A stretch of 64,000 bases of DNA from RYN-230 sp963813975 (lineage in GTDB: Bacteria; Actinomycetota; Actinomycetes; Streptosporangiales; Streptosporangiaceae), in the NCBI GenBank assembly GCA_963813975.1, contig CAWFAP010000006.1, forward strand, positions 992,001-1,056,000, given 5' to 3'. Shown here one piece after another: positions 51,548-59,375 of the stretch (positions are counted from its first letter, which is position 1; the number at the start of each line of letters is the position of its first letter). A program made the position numbers and the translations under genes. The notes beneath the pieces are model-generated. The model worked only from the letters and a program-made list of their open reading frames with translations, was not told where the DNA came from and did not search any database.

Positions 51548-51589
51548 CTTACAGTCGTTGGCTTACATTCGTTCACTTACAACCGTAAG
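51548..51589. promoter_or_regulatory. TetR operator array between exporter and regulator
   Basis: CTTACA occurs three times at exact 14-base spacing (51548, 51562, 51576). The last forms a perfect inverted repeat with GTAAG at 51585-51589 (CTTAC-AACC-GTAAG). A dimeric TetR protein could bind cooperatively and block both divergent promoters. Confidence 0.65.
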
Positions 51590-51626
51590 CATAGACAGAT
51601 GAGTTAACAGTTGTAAAGTAGGAACC

Positions 51627-52366
51627 GTGAACACCGCATCAGGCCTGGTTCCGCGGGCGCCCGGCGCCCCGGCCCCGCAGGCAACCGCAGTCCCGGCGGC
51701 GAAACCCGCTCCGGCCCGGCGACGGCAGCGCAACGCCCGCGGGCAGGGAGCCAGGCTGACCGAGGACATCGTGACCGGGGCGCTCTCGCTGATCGAGCGG
51801 ACCGGCTCGGACGAGGCGGTCACGCTGCGCGCGGTCGCCCGGGAGGTCGGCATCGCCGCCCCGTCGATCTACGCGCACTTCGCGGACCGCGACGCGATCG
51901 TGATGGCCGTGACGATGCGCGTTTTCGATGAGCTGGCCGGTGCGGTCACGCAGGGCTCGGCGTCAGCCGGCCGGACCCCGCCGAGCGCCTGGCTGCGGGC
52001 TGCGAGGCGTACGTCAGCTACGGACTCGCCCATCCCGCCCGCTACGGCGTCCTGTTCTCCGGCCGTCTCCAGCCGCCGGAGGAGTACTGTGCCCCGATTC
52101 CGCTCGGGCCGGACGGCCGCCCGGTGCTGGAGTTCGGTGCGGAGGCGTTCGCGCTACTCGTCCAGGCGATCGAAGCCTGCGTCGAGGGCGGGGTGTCGGA
52201 CAGCACGGACGTCGTGGCCGACGCGACCGCCGTGTGGGTGGCCCTGCACGGCGCCGTCACCCTGCGCACAGCGCTGCCCGGTTACCCGTGGCCCGAGCCG
52301 GGCTCCTTCGTCCGCCATCTCGTGCTCTCGCTGGCCCGGGTCACGAGCGGCTCCCGCCGCGGCTGA
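51627..52366 (+). pseudogene. TetR-family regulator of the exporter, with a single-base deletion
   Basis: The N-terminal half in the first frame has a TetR helix-turn-helix (LTEDIVTGALSLIERTGSDEAVTLRAVAREVGIAAPSIYAHFADRDAIV). After AGRTP, near 51976-51982, the coding moves one frame: ERLAAGCEAYVSYGLAHPARYGVLFSGRLQPPEEY, then VLEFGAEAFALLVQAIEAC, ending VTSGSRRG at 52366. The total of 740 bases is one short of a multiple of three, so one base is missing. If real, the regulator lost its ligand domain and the exporter may be derepressed; a sequencing error is as likely. Confidence 0.85.
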
Positions 52367-52410
52367 ACAGGCCGGCTGAACGGCGCGGCGGCACCGCCGG
52401 GCGCGCGGGG

Positions 52411-52926
52411 TCAGCGCCCGGTCACGCCGTCGAGAGCCTCCCGGAGCAGGTCGGCGTGCCCGTTGTGCCGCGCGTACTCGCCGATCATGTGCACGTACGT
52501 CATCCGGACCGAGAACGTGTCGCCGCCCGCGTCCAGTGTGTCCCCGAAATCAAGGCCGGCCACCGCCTCGTCGGCCTGGCGCCATTCCTCCTGAAGCCGC
52601 GCGATGTCGGCCTCGGCCTCCGCGGCCGCGGCATCGTTGAAATCGGCGTCCTTGCCCCGGGCCGGGTCGTACATGGACGGGACCGGCTGGCCGGCCGCGC
52701 GCTGGCGGAACCAGGTCCGCTCGACCTTGGCCAGGTGCCGGAGCAGCCCCAGCAGCGAAAGGTTCGAGGAGGGGATGGGCAGGCGCGCCAGCTGCTCTCC
52801 GGTCAGCCCCGCGCAGATGTTCAGCAGCGTGACCCGCTGCCAGCTCAGGTAGCCCTCGAGGATCGGCCGGTCATCACCGGTCATCGGCCCATCAACCGGG
52901 CGGGGCGTCGGTACGGTCCAGGTCAT
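52411..52926 (-). CDS. DinB-family protein (DUF664-type)
   Basis: The 171-residue four-helix-bundle protein contains LEGYLSWQRVTLLNICAGLTGEQLARLPIPSSNLSLLGLLRHLAKVERTWF, then YVHMIGEYARHNGHADLLREALDG. The histidines in these two segments are the usual DinB metal ligands. DinB-like proteins include mycothiol-dependent enzymes; the role here is unknown. It is divergent from the ArsR-like regulator. Confidence 0.9.
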   Translation of the reverse strand: MTWTVPTPRPVDGPMTGDDRPILEGYLSWQRVTLLNICAGLTGEQLARLPIPSSNLSLLGLLRHLAKVERTWFRQRAAGQPVPSMYDPARGKDADFNDAAAAEAEADIARLQEEWRQADEAVAGLDFGDTLDAGGDTFSVRMTYVHMIGEYARHNGHADLLREALDGVTGR

Positions 52927-52983
52927 CGTTCCAGCCTGCCAGGAACGCCCACCGCGGGCGAACCAGGAGGATGGCGCTCCTCG

Positions 52984-53023
52984 AGAGAAATCTCTTGACA
53001 GTCCTCTCTCGAGAGATGATTAT
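52984..53023 (+). promoter_or_regulatory. Leaderless promoter with embedded palindromes before the ArsR-like gene
   Basis: TTGACA at 52995-53000 and GATTAT at 53018-53023 are 17 bases apart, and the ATG follows six bases later, which predicts a leaderless mRNA. A perfect 12-base palindrome TCTCTCGAGAGA (53005-53016) fills the spacer, and AGAGAAATCTCT (52984-52995) flanks the -35. Autoregulation by the gene product is likely. Confidence 0.68.
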
Positions 53024-53029
53024 TGAGAT

Positions 53030-53755
53030 ATGCCTCTCGACGATGACGGTAACGACGGCCCGGAACACCGTCCCAACCCCCTGGATGACGTCCGCAAGTC
53101 CCTGGATGACGTCCGTAAGTCCCTGGATGACGTCCGCAAGCTCACCGACTCGCGGACGCTGCGGGCCCTGACCCACCCGGTCCGGATCGCGCTCATCGAG
53201 GCGCTCCTGCTGAACGGCGCGATGACGGCCACCGAAGTCGGCGAGCGGATCGGCGAGTCGCCTACCACCTGCTCGTTCCATCTGCGCCAGCTGGCGAAGT
53301 ACGGCTTCGTGGAGGAGGCGGGCGGGGGCAAAGGCCGGTCCCGGCCGTGGCAGCTGACCTCGATCGGGATGCAGTTCGGCACGGCGCACGATGACCCGGA
53401 AACCGAGATGGCCGCCGGCGCACTGGTCCGGATGCTCCGCGAGCGCCAGTTCGCGCGGTACCAGGCCTGGCTGGGGACGAACCAGAACTTCCCGCGGGAA
53501 TGGCGGGACGCGGCGGGCAGCAGCGAGAGCATCATCTACCTCACCGCGGGGGAACTGGAAGAGCTCAATCAGGAACTGCTGACCCTGGTGCTGCCCCGGT
53601 TCCGCGAGCGGCTCACCGATCCCGCCCGCCGGCCGCCGGACGCGGTGCCGGTGGAGATCCTCATGCTGGCCTACCCGATCAGCCTGCCCCCGCCCGGTGA
53701 CGTCCCGCCCGATGAGGCGGCCGGCGATGATCCGGCGGGCGCCGGACCGTCTTAA
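53030..53755 (+). CDS. ArsR-like winged-helix regulator with repeated SLDDVRK N-terminus
   Basis: The 241-residue protein has three heptads (PLDDVRK, SLDDVRK, SLDDVRK) at about residues 17-37, which look like a small coiled-coil or phase-variable linker. An ArsR-type winged helix follows (RTLRALTHPVRIALIEALLLNGAMTATEVGERIGESPTTCSFHLRQLAKYGFVEEAGGG). The C-terminal half (about 120-215) is helical with LTAGELEELNQELLTLVLPRF, a layout common among actinobacterial regulators of this size. No obvious metal site. It probably autoregulates through the palindromes in its promoter. Confidence 0.86.
   Translation: MPLDDDGNDGPEHRPNPLDDVRKSLDDVRKSLDDVRKLTDSRTLRALTHPVRIALIEALLLNGAMTATEVGERIGESPTTCSFHLRQLAKYGFVEEAGGGKGRSRPWQLTSIGMQFGTAHDDPETEMAAGALVRMLRERQFARYQAWLGTNQNFPREWRDAAGSSESIIYLTAGELEELNQELLTLVLPRFRERLTDPARRPPDAVPVEILMLAYPISLPPPGDVPPDEAAGDDPAGAGPS
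53079..53141 (+). repeat. 21-bp in-frame tandem repeat
   Basis: Three copies of a 21-base unit (CCCTGGATGACGTCCGCAAG plus one base) at 53079, 53100 and 53121 encode the PLDDVRK/SLDDVRK heptads. Copies differ by one or two bases. Units are in frame, so copy number can vary without breaking the gene. Confidence 0.85.
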
Positions 53756-53813
53756 CCAGTGCCCGCCTCCCCGGAGGCGGACCCGAGCCCTTCCCACGCG
53801 AGGTGACTTAGCC

Positions 53814-54050
53814 ATGCATCCGTACCTGATGGAACAGCAGATCAAGGCCCGCAACGAAAACCTGCACCGCGAACTCGCCCGCCCCCGGCGGGAGCACGTG
53901 CGGCGCCAGCCGCGGCTACGGCCGTCCCTGCGTCATGACCTGGGCTGGATGCTGGTCGGCGTGGGGCTGCGCATGGCCCTCGGCCGGTCCGGTGGACGCG
54001 GTGGCCCGGCCGCCCGCGGGGGCGCCGGCCCCGCCATCACACACGGATGA
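53814..54050 (+). CDS. Small conserved-type protein of unknown function
   Basis: The ATG with GAGGTGA eight bases upstream gives 78 residues. The start MHPYLMEQQIKARNENLHREL resembles short actinobacterial proteins often found alone. A basic middle segment follows, then a weakly hydrophobic stretch (LGWMLVGVGLRMALG) and a Gly-rich end. It may associate with membrane or nucleic acid. The 3' end overlaps the convergent AAA gene by 14 bases. Confidence 0.7.
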   Translation: MHPYLMEQQIKARNENLHRELARPRREHVRRQPRLRPSLRHDLGWMLVGVGLRMALGRSGGRGGPAARGGAGPAITHG

Positions 54051-55104
54051 CGACATCCTCGGGCTCGATGCGCATCAGATCGTCCCGGTTCCAGCTGCGG
54101 TCCAGCTCGGTCGCGAGCCGGTGCGCATGGCGGAGGCGGGCCTGGTCCAGCTCGTTGCGGACGCTGCGGGCGTTGGCGAAGCGGGGCTGGCCCATCCGGT
54201 GCGTGAGGTACTCGCTGAAGACCGCCTCGGCTTCCGCCGAGAGGTAGTAGTTCGACTGCTCCATCATCCGCCGGCCGATGTGCACGAGTTCGTCGAGTTC
54301 GTAGGCGGCAAAGTCGAGATGATGAGCGATCCGTGAGCTCATCCCGGGATTGGACCCGAAGAACTCGTCCATCCGGTCCTTGTAGCCGGCCAGGATGACG
54401 ACGAGCTTGTCGCGCTCGTTCTCCATGACCTGGAGCAGGATGTCGACCACTTCCTGGCCGTAGTCCTTCGAATCCGCCGCCCGGTAGAGGTAGTACGCCT
54501 CGTCGATGAACAGCACCCCGCCCATCGCGCGGTCCAGGACCCGCTTGGTCTTCGGTGCGGTCTGCCCGATGTACTCGGCGACCAGGTCGTCCCGCATGGC
54601 GTGGACCAGATGGCCCTTTTCCAGGTAGCCGAGCCGGTGCAGAAGCTCCGCCATCCGCAAGGCAACGGTGGTCTTCCCCGTTCCGGGCGGCCCGGTGAAG
54701 CACATGTGCAGGTTGGGCCGGGGCGCGGACAGGCCGAACTTGTTCCGGGCCCGGTCGACCAGCAGAAGCGCCGCGATCTCCTGTACTTTCCGCTTCACCG
54801 GCACCAGCCCGATCAGGTCCCTGTCGAGGGCCTCGAAGACGTCGTCGATGTCGGCCGCACTCCGCTCGGCCGCGAAGGTGACAGTAGCGTCCGCCGGCAG
54901 CAGTTCGATCTCGCCGCGGTCCTTCGTGCGCCGGGCTGGCCGGCGAGGTGGCAGGGTGCGCACTGGCTCCGGGGCTTCGCTCGCCGTCACCGGGGTCGCC
55001 TTAGTGAGAGACCACACTCCATAGCACACCATCACCATCAGGATGCCGAAGATCGCAAAGCATATGACTGTGACGGCCAGCGTCAGGACGTCGTGTGCGC
55101 TCAT
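54037..55104 (-). CDS. Membrane-anchored AAA+ ATPase of the CbbX/CfxQ (SpoVK-like) group
   Basis: From ATG 55104 the 355-residue protein begins with one membrane helix (LTLAVTVICFAIFGILMVMVCYGVW). The AAA core follows: GLVPVKRKVQEIAALLLVDRARNKFGL, Walker A TGPPGTGKTT, AEYIGQTAPKTKRVLDRAMGGVLFIDEAYYLYR (pore loop YIG and Walker B), VILAGYKDRMDEFF and GMSSRIAHHLDF (arginine finger). CbbX remodels Rubisco, and relatives serve sporulation and type VII secretion. No Rubisco or secretion genes are here, and the membrane anchor is unusual, so the client is unknown. Confidence 0.87.
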   Translation of the reverse strand: MSAHDVLTLAVTVICFAIFGILMVMVCYGVWSLTKATPVTASEAPEPVRTLPPRRPARRTKDRGEIELLPADATVTFAAERSAADIDDVFEALDRDLIGLVPVKRKVQEIAALLLVDRARNKFGLSAPRPNLHMCFTGPPGTGKTTVALRMAELLHRLGYLEKGHLVHAMRDDLVAEYIGQTAPKTKRVLDRAMGGVLFIDEAYYLYRAADSKDYGQEVVDILLQVMENERDKLVVILAGYKDRMDEFFGSNPGMSSRIAHHLDFAAYELDELVHIGRRMMEQSNYYLSAEAEAVFSEYLTHRMGQPRFANARSVRNELDQARLRHAHRLATELDRSWNRDDLMRIEPEDVVIRV

Positions 55105-55347
55105 GTACCACACCCAGGCACAACGCCGTCCTCCCCCAGGGGTCTTCACCGACGGTACCTGAGCGCCGGGCTGCCGCCCAAGTCGCAGTGCGGATGAGGC
55201 AGACGAAGGCGGCCCGTTCAGCGGGGCCCGTGTCGTGAACGTGCGGGCGGCGCCGTTCTGGCCGGCCGCCCGCCGGGGGCAGCGGCGCGTCATCACGCAC
55301 GGATGAGGCCTTGACCTCAACCGCACGTGAACTTCTAGCCTTCAGGC

Positions 55348-56331
55348 ATGGGACAAGTTGTGCAGGTGACCCGGTTCGGCGGTCCCGAGGTGCTCGCCGC
55401 TATCTCCATGCCCGACCCGGTGCCGGGTCCTGGTGAGGTGGTCATCGATGTCTCGGTGGCGGACGTCCTGTTCCTCGACGCGGTCATCCGGTCCGGGCGG
55501 GCGGCCGCCTGGTTCCCGGTCACCCCGCCCTACGTGCCTGGCAACGGGGTGGCCGGCCAGGTCAGCGCCATAGGGGAGGGTGCCGACCCGGGCTGGGTCG
55601 GGCGAGCCGTGATCGGGCGTACCGGGGCCGGCGGCGGTTCGGGCGGCTACGCGGAGCAGGTCGCGGTCCCGGCCGGCCAGCTCGTTCCGGTGCCGGCCGG
55701 CGCGGCACTGGCGGAGGCGGCCGCGGTTCTGCACGACGGGACCACCGCGCTCGGGCTCGCGGCCAGCACCGGCATCCGGCCCGGCGAGTGGGTACTGATC
55801 CTGGGGGCCGCGGGTGGCCTGGGGATTCTGCTCGGGCAGCTGGCCGCGGCCCGTGGTGCGCGGGTCATCGCGGCGGCGCGGGGCAAGGCCAAGCTGGACC
55901 TGCTGGCCGAGCTGGGCGCCGCCGTGGTGGACTACGGCGAGCCGGACTGGCTGGACCAGGTGGTCCGGGCAACGGGGGGTCCCGGGCCCGACGTGGTCTT
56001 CGACGGAGCCGGTGGCCCGCTCGGGGCCGCCGCGTTCAGCGTCATCGCCGGCGGGGGCCGGTTCTCCGCGCACGGGGCCGCGTCCGGCGGCTTCGCTCCG
56101 ATCAACGCAGACGAGGCGGCCCGCCGCGGGGTCACCGTGCGGGGTATCGAGCAGGTCCAGTTCGGCCCGGGCGAGCACGGGAAGCTGGCCGGCCAGGCCC
56201 TGGCCGAGCTGGCCGCGGACCGGATCAGGCCGCTTATCGGGCAGACCTTCCCGCTCCATCAGGCCGCGGCGGCGCACACCGCCCTGGAGGACCGGTCGGC
56301 GTTGGGCAAGACTCTGCTCACCGTGGCCTGA
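55348..56331 (+). CDS. MDR-superfamily quinone oxidoreductase-like protein
   Basis: The 327-residue protein starts MGQVVQVTRFGGPEVLAAISMPDPVPGPGEVVIDV. It has the NADPH site LILGAAGGLGILLGQLAAARGARVIAAARG (AAGGLG) at about 150-180, and PDVVFDGAGGPLGAAAFSVIAGGGRFSAHGAASG. No structural-zinc cysteines. Reduction of quinones or enones is expected. TAGCCT lies six bases before the ATG, suggesting a leaderless message. Its last codons lie in a 20-bp tandem repeat shared with the convergent hydrolase. Confidence 0.88.
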   Translation: MGQVVQVTRFGGPEVLAAISMPDPVPGPGEVVIDVSVADVLFLDAVIRSGRAAAWFPVTPPYVPGNGVAGQVSAIGEGADPGWVGRAVIGRTGAGGGSGGYAEQVAVPAGQLVPVPAGAALAEAAAVLHDGTTALGLAASTGIRPGEWVLILGAAGGLGILLGQLAAARGARVIAAARGKAKLDLLAELGAAVVDYGEPDWLDQVVRATGGPGPDVVFDGAGGPLGAAAFSVIAGGGRFSAHGAASGGFAPINADEAARRGVTVRGIEQVQFGPGEHGKLAGQALAELAADRIRPLIGQTFPLHQAAAAHTALEDRSALGKTLLTVA

Positions 56332-56375
56332 GGCGGCTCACCGTGGCCTGAGGCGGCTCACCGTAGCCCGGGCGG
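56316..56375 (+). repeat. 20-bp tandem repeat spanning two convergent gene ends
   Basis: GCTCACCGTGGCCTGAGGCG is present at 56316-56335 and 56336-56355, with a diverged third copy at 56356-56375. The first copy holds the oxidoreductase stop codon; the array also encodes the last residues and stop of the convergent serine hydrolase. Confidence 0.8.
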
Positions 56376-57480
56376 CTGGTCCGTGCGCCGGGCGAGGGAT
56401 CAGCGGGCGGGGCCGGAGGGCCAGGTTGGCCCAGATCCGCTGGGACACGCCCTGGATGGTGCTGATCCCGTAGTCGAATCCGGCGGTACCGGGTCCGGCG
56501 GGGTCATCGGTGGTCAGCACGGCCAGGACGTAGTCGCGGCCCTTGCCCCGGACCCAGCCGATGCTGTTGACCTGCCACGGGCACGAGTCATCCTGCTTGC
56601 CGCAGGTGGGAACGAACTTCCAGCCGTTCTTGAGGGCCACGGTCACGGCCGGATCAGGAGTGGCGTAGTCCGGGGCGGTGCACGTGGTTCCCCACGGGCC
56701 GCAGGTGATGCCCCAGCGCTGCGTGGGCTCCACGCTCTCCATCAGGTGCAGGCCGTACGCCCTCGCGTCGTGCGCCAGGGTGCGGTTGGGGTAGGCGAGC
56801 TTACGGACGATCGCGACCTGGTCGGCGGCCGTAGTCGTGGTGTTGCCCCACCCGTAGTACGTGGGTGTCTCGCAGCCGACCTTCGTGTGACGGGTCGGGA
56901 TCAGCGTGTTGAACAGGGTGAGCGTGGTGCAGCCGCCGGAGAAGTAGAACAGCGAGGTCGCGGCCACGTTGTCGCTCATGGTGATCATGTTCTGCAGCAG
57001 GTACCTGATCGAGTAGGGCATGTTGTCCGGGACGGTGCCGGTCCGGGACTGGTAGCGCCACAGCCACAGGGCCATGATGTCGGCCTTCACGATGCTGGCC
57101 GTGTACTGGGTGTCGCGCCCGCCCGACAGGAGGTAGGTCCGGCCGGTGAGCTTGTTGAACAGCGCTACCTGCGCGACGCCCTTCCGGGTGCGCAGGTAGC
57201 GCGCGACCCCATGCAACGGGCTGGCCAGGCGGCTGGTACTGGCCACATCCTTCACCGGGAGCGCGGTCGGCGCCGGCAGCGTGCCTGCCTGATGCCTGGT
57301 GCCGCCGGCCGCCGGCCACCCGGCCTGGTGGCTGGTTCCGGCCGTGAGGGTGGCGGCGGCGACGCTGGGCGCCGGGCCAGGGCTCCCGCCGGCCAGCAGG
57401 CTGGCGGCGGCCAGTGCCGCCCCGCTGAGGGTCAGGAAGGAAAGCCGTACCGCACGTGAAGATCTGACTGCCTGCACCAT
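56338..57480 (-). CDS. Secreted class-A-beta-lactamase-like serine hydrolase
   Basis: From ATG 57480 (GAGGGGG upstream) the 380-residue protein has a signal peptide (LSFLTLSGAALAAASLLAGG). A Pro/Ala/Thr linker follows, then a penicillin-interacting-type domain with S-x-x-K in TASIVKADIM, SDN in ITMSDNVAATSLF and K-N-G in VALKNGWKF. It could be a beta-lactamase-like enzyme or a D-Ala peptidase-related protein acting on the wall. The Cys-rich middle (CGPWGTTC; CGKQDDSC) suggests disulfides. The longer frame to 57510 lacks a ribosome site. Confidence 0.87.
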   Translation of the reverse strand: MVQAVRSSRAVRLSFLTLSGAALAAASLLAGGSPGPAPSVAAATLTAGTSHQAGWPAAGGTRHQAGTLPAPTALPVKDVASTSRLASPLHGVARYLRTRKGVAQVALFNKLTGRTYLLSGGRDTQYTASIVKADIMALWLWRYQSRTGTVPDNMPYSIRYLLQNMITMSDNVAATSLFYFSGGCTTLTLFNTLIPTRHTKVGCETPTYYGWGNTTTTAADQVAIVRKLAYPNRTLAHDARAYGLHLMESVEPTQRWGITCGPWGTTCTAPDYATPDPAVTVALKNGWKFVPTCGKQDDSCPWQVNSIGWVRGKGRDYVLAVLTTDDPAGPGTAGFDYGISTIQGVSQRIWANLALRPRPLIPRPAHGPAARATVSRLRPR

Positions 57481-57589
57481 GTCCCCCTCTGGCATCACAG
57501 GCACCGCCACTCTGCGCTGGAACGTACCAGCGACAGCACGGTGTAGCCGTGTAACTGCGATTCGTCAGCGCGTCGTAGCGGATGGCCCC

Positions 57590-57663
57590 GCCCTGCCCGT
57601 GCGTGCCGCCCCCCCGCCTGTCCGTGCGTGCCGGCCCCCGCCTGTCCGTGCGTGCCGCCCCCC
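57590..57663 (+). repeat. 24-bp tandem repeat upstream of the PfpI gene
   Basis: Copies at 57616-57639 and 57640-57663 (core GCCTGTCCGTGCGTGCC plus a C-run) are preceded by a diverged copy from 57590. The array lies just upstream of the PfpI start and could alter promoter spacing if it varies. Confidence 0.78.
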
Positions 57664-57683
57664 GCCGGCGTAGGGTCGGTTCC

Positions 57684-58211
57684 ATGGCGCTGGCCGGACG
57701 AAAAGTCCTTCTCCTCGCGGCGGACCTGTTCGAGGACATGGAGCTGCTCTACCCGCTGTACCGGCTGCGTGAGGAGGAGGTCGCGGTGACCGTGGCCGGC
57801 CTCGATGACCACCCGGTCATGGGCAAGAAGGGTCACGGCCCGGTGTTCATGGACACGGTCGTGGACCAGGTCACCGCCCGGGAGTTCGATGGGCTGGTCA
57901 TCCCGGGCGGCTACGCGCCGGACAAGCTGCGCCGTTCCGCGGCCGTGCTGGGCCTGGTGCGCGATTTCGACGAGGCGGGCAAGCCGGTCGCGTTCATCTG
58001 CCACGCCGGCTGGGTGCCGATCTCCGCGAAGATCCTCAAGGGCCGCCGGGCGACGAGCGTGGCCGCGATCCGCGACGACATGGTCAACGCGGGGACCGAC
58101 TGGGTGGACGAGGCCACCGTGGTGGACGGTAACCTCATCTCCGCCCGCACCCCGGATGATCTCGGACCGTGGATGAAGGCGCTGCTCCAGGCGCTAGACA
58201 GCGCCAGGTAA
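57684..58211 (+). CDS. DJ-1/PfpI-family type 1 glutamine amidotransferase-like protein
   Basis: The 175-residue protein has VLLLAADLFEDMELLYPLYRLREEEVAVTVAG, GLVIPGGYAPDKLR and the nucleophile elbow ICHAGW, in which the cysteine is followed by histidine as in PfpI/YhbO. The glutamate at residue ~17 (FED) is the partner acid. Members act as proteases, chaperones or deglycase-like stress proteins. TAGGGT seven bases before the ATG suggests a leaderless transcript. The longer frame reads the upstream tandem repeat and is rejected. Confidence 0.9.
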   Translation: MALAGRKVLLLAADLFEDMELLYPLYRLREEEVAVTVAGLDDHPVMGKKGHGPVFMDTVVDQVTAREFDGLVIPGGYAPDKLRRSAAVLGLVRDFDEAGKPVAFICHAGWVPISAKILKGRRATSVAAIRDDMVNAGTDWVDEATVVDGNLISARTPDDLGPWMKALLQALDSAR

Positions 58212-58227
58212 CGGGCGGCGGCGCTCC

Positions 58228-59004
58228 TCACCGGCCGCGGCGCCAGCGCGGCTTGCGCTTCTCCAGGAACGCGTGCGTCCACTCGCGCGCGTCCGGCAGC
58301 TGGCTGGTCGCGGCCATCACCTCGACCGCGTAGGCGTAGGCCTTCGGCTGGTCCAGGTCGATCTGCGCGTACAGCGCCTGCTTGCCGATGCCCTTGCTCT
58401 CCGCCGAGCCCCGGGTGACGCGCTCGAGCAGATCCTGGACCGCGGAGTCGAGCCGCCCGGCCGGCACGACCTGGTTGACCAGGCCCCAGTCGAGCGCGGT
58501 CCGCGCATCGATCACGTCGCCGGACATGGCCAGCTCCATGGCCCGCTTCCGGCCGACGTTCCGGGCCACGGCCACCATGGGGGTGTGGCAGAACCAGCCG
58601 CCCCTGCCGCCGGGGGTGGCGAAGCCGGCGTCCTCACTGGCCACGGCGAGGTCGGCGCTGGCGACGAGCTGGCATCCGGCCGCCGTGGCCAGCCCGTGGA
58701 CCCGCGCCACGACCGGCTGCGGCACCTGCTGCATCACCGTCATGAGCTCGGTGCAGGTGCCCAGCAGTGAGCGCATCGCCGGCAGGTCGGCCTCGGCCAC
58801 CTCGGCCAGGTCGTGCCCGGCACTGAACACCGGGCCGTTGCCGGCCAGGACTATGCCGACGGCGCCGCTGTCCCCGATGTCGCGGAACGCGGCGATCAGC
58901 TCGCGCATGTGCGCCAGAGACAGCGCGTTGCGCCGCTGTGGCCGGTTCATGGTGATGGTGGCGAAGTCCCCGGACCGGTCCACCAGGATGTGCTCGAAGC
59001 CCAT
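58228..59004 (-). CDS. Enoyl-CoA hydratase/isomerase-family protein
   Basis: The 258-residue crotonase-fold protein starts MGFEHILVDRSGDFATITMNRPQRRNALS. It has the oxyanion-hole segments FSAGHDLAEV and VHGLATAAGCQLVASADLAVAS. At the general-acid positions of hydratases (usually E-x-G and E) it has GRGGWFCHTPMVAVAR, so the glutamate is replaced. Hydratase activity is therefore uncertain, and an isomerase or other crotonase reaction is possible. ATG 59004 is preferred because AGGAGG is eight bases upstream; an ATG at 59010 is too close to that site. Confidence 0.88.
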   Translation of the reverse strand: MGFEHILVDRSGDFATITMNRPQRRNALSLAHMRELIAAFRDIGDSGAVGIVLAGNGPVFSAGHDLAEVAEADLPAMRSLLGTCTELMTVMQQVPQPVVARVHGLATAAGCQLVASADLAVASEDAGFATPGGRGGWFCHTPMVAVARNVGRKRAMELAMSGDVIDARTALDWGLVNQVVPAGRLDSAVQDLLERVTRGSAESKGIGKQALYAQIDLDQPKAYAYAVEVMAATSQLPDAREWTHAFLEKRKPRWRRGR

Positions 59005-59375
59005 AGCCATCTCCTCCTGAGCGCAGCCTACGTCTGCCTCAGGCGGGGGCCCACAGGTGAGCCGCGCGGCAGCCGCTAAGCCGGGGAATCAGTTCGGCCG
59101 ACGGAAATACCCACGGAATCGGGTGGTGTCGCGCGTCAGCAGGCGGTAGCGGCTCACTGCTGCGTGGGGCCAATGCAGAAGGCAGGGAGCGGCGGGGGCC
59201 GCACTCCACCCCGCCCGCGCATCCTGTGGACGAGGTGGCAGGCATGGCCGGGGTCGCTGGCCCAGCTGGCGCCCGGACCCCGGGTTGAGGTGGGCTGCCC
59301 GGCCAGCGGCACCGGTCCGCAGGGCGGTTAACTGGGTCGGGAACGGTGGTCGCAGATTCAGGGGAACAGGGAGCC
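59005..59375. other. Divergent spacer
   Basis: About 370 bases without a credible gene between the divergent hydratase and aldo/keto reductase genes. A minus-strand frame at 59039-59527 is rich in Ser/Ala/Pro and overlaps the reductase start, so it looks spurious. No strong repeats or hairpins noticed. Confidence 0.4.
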
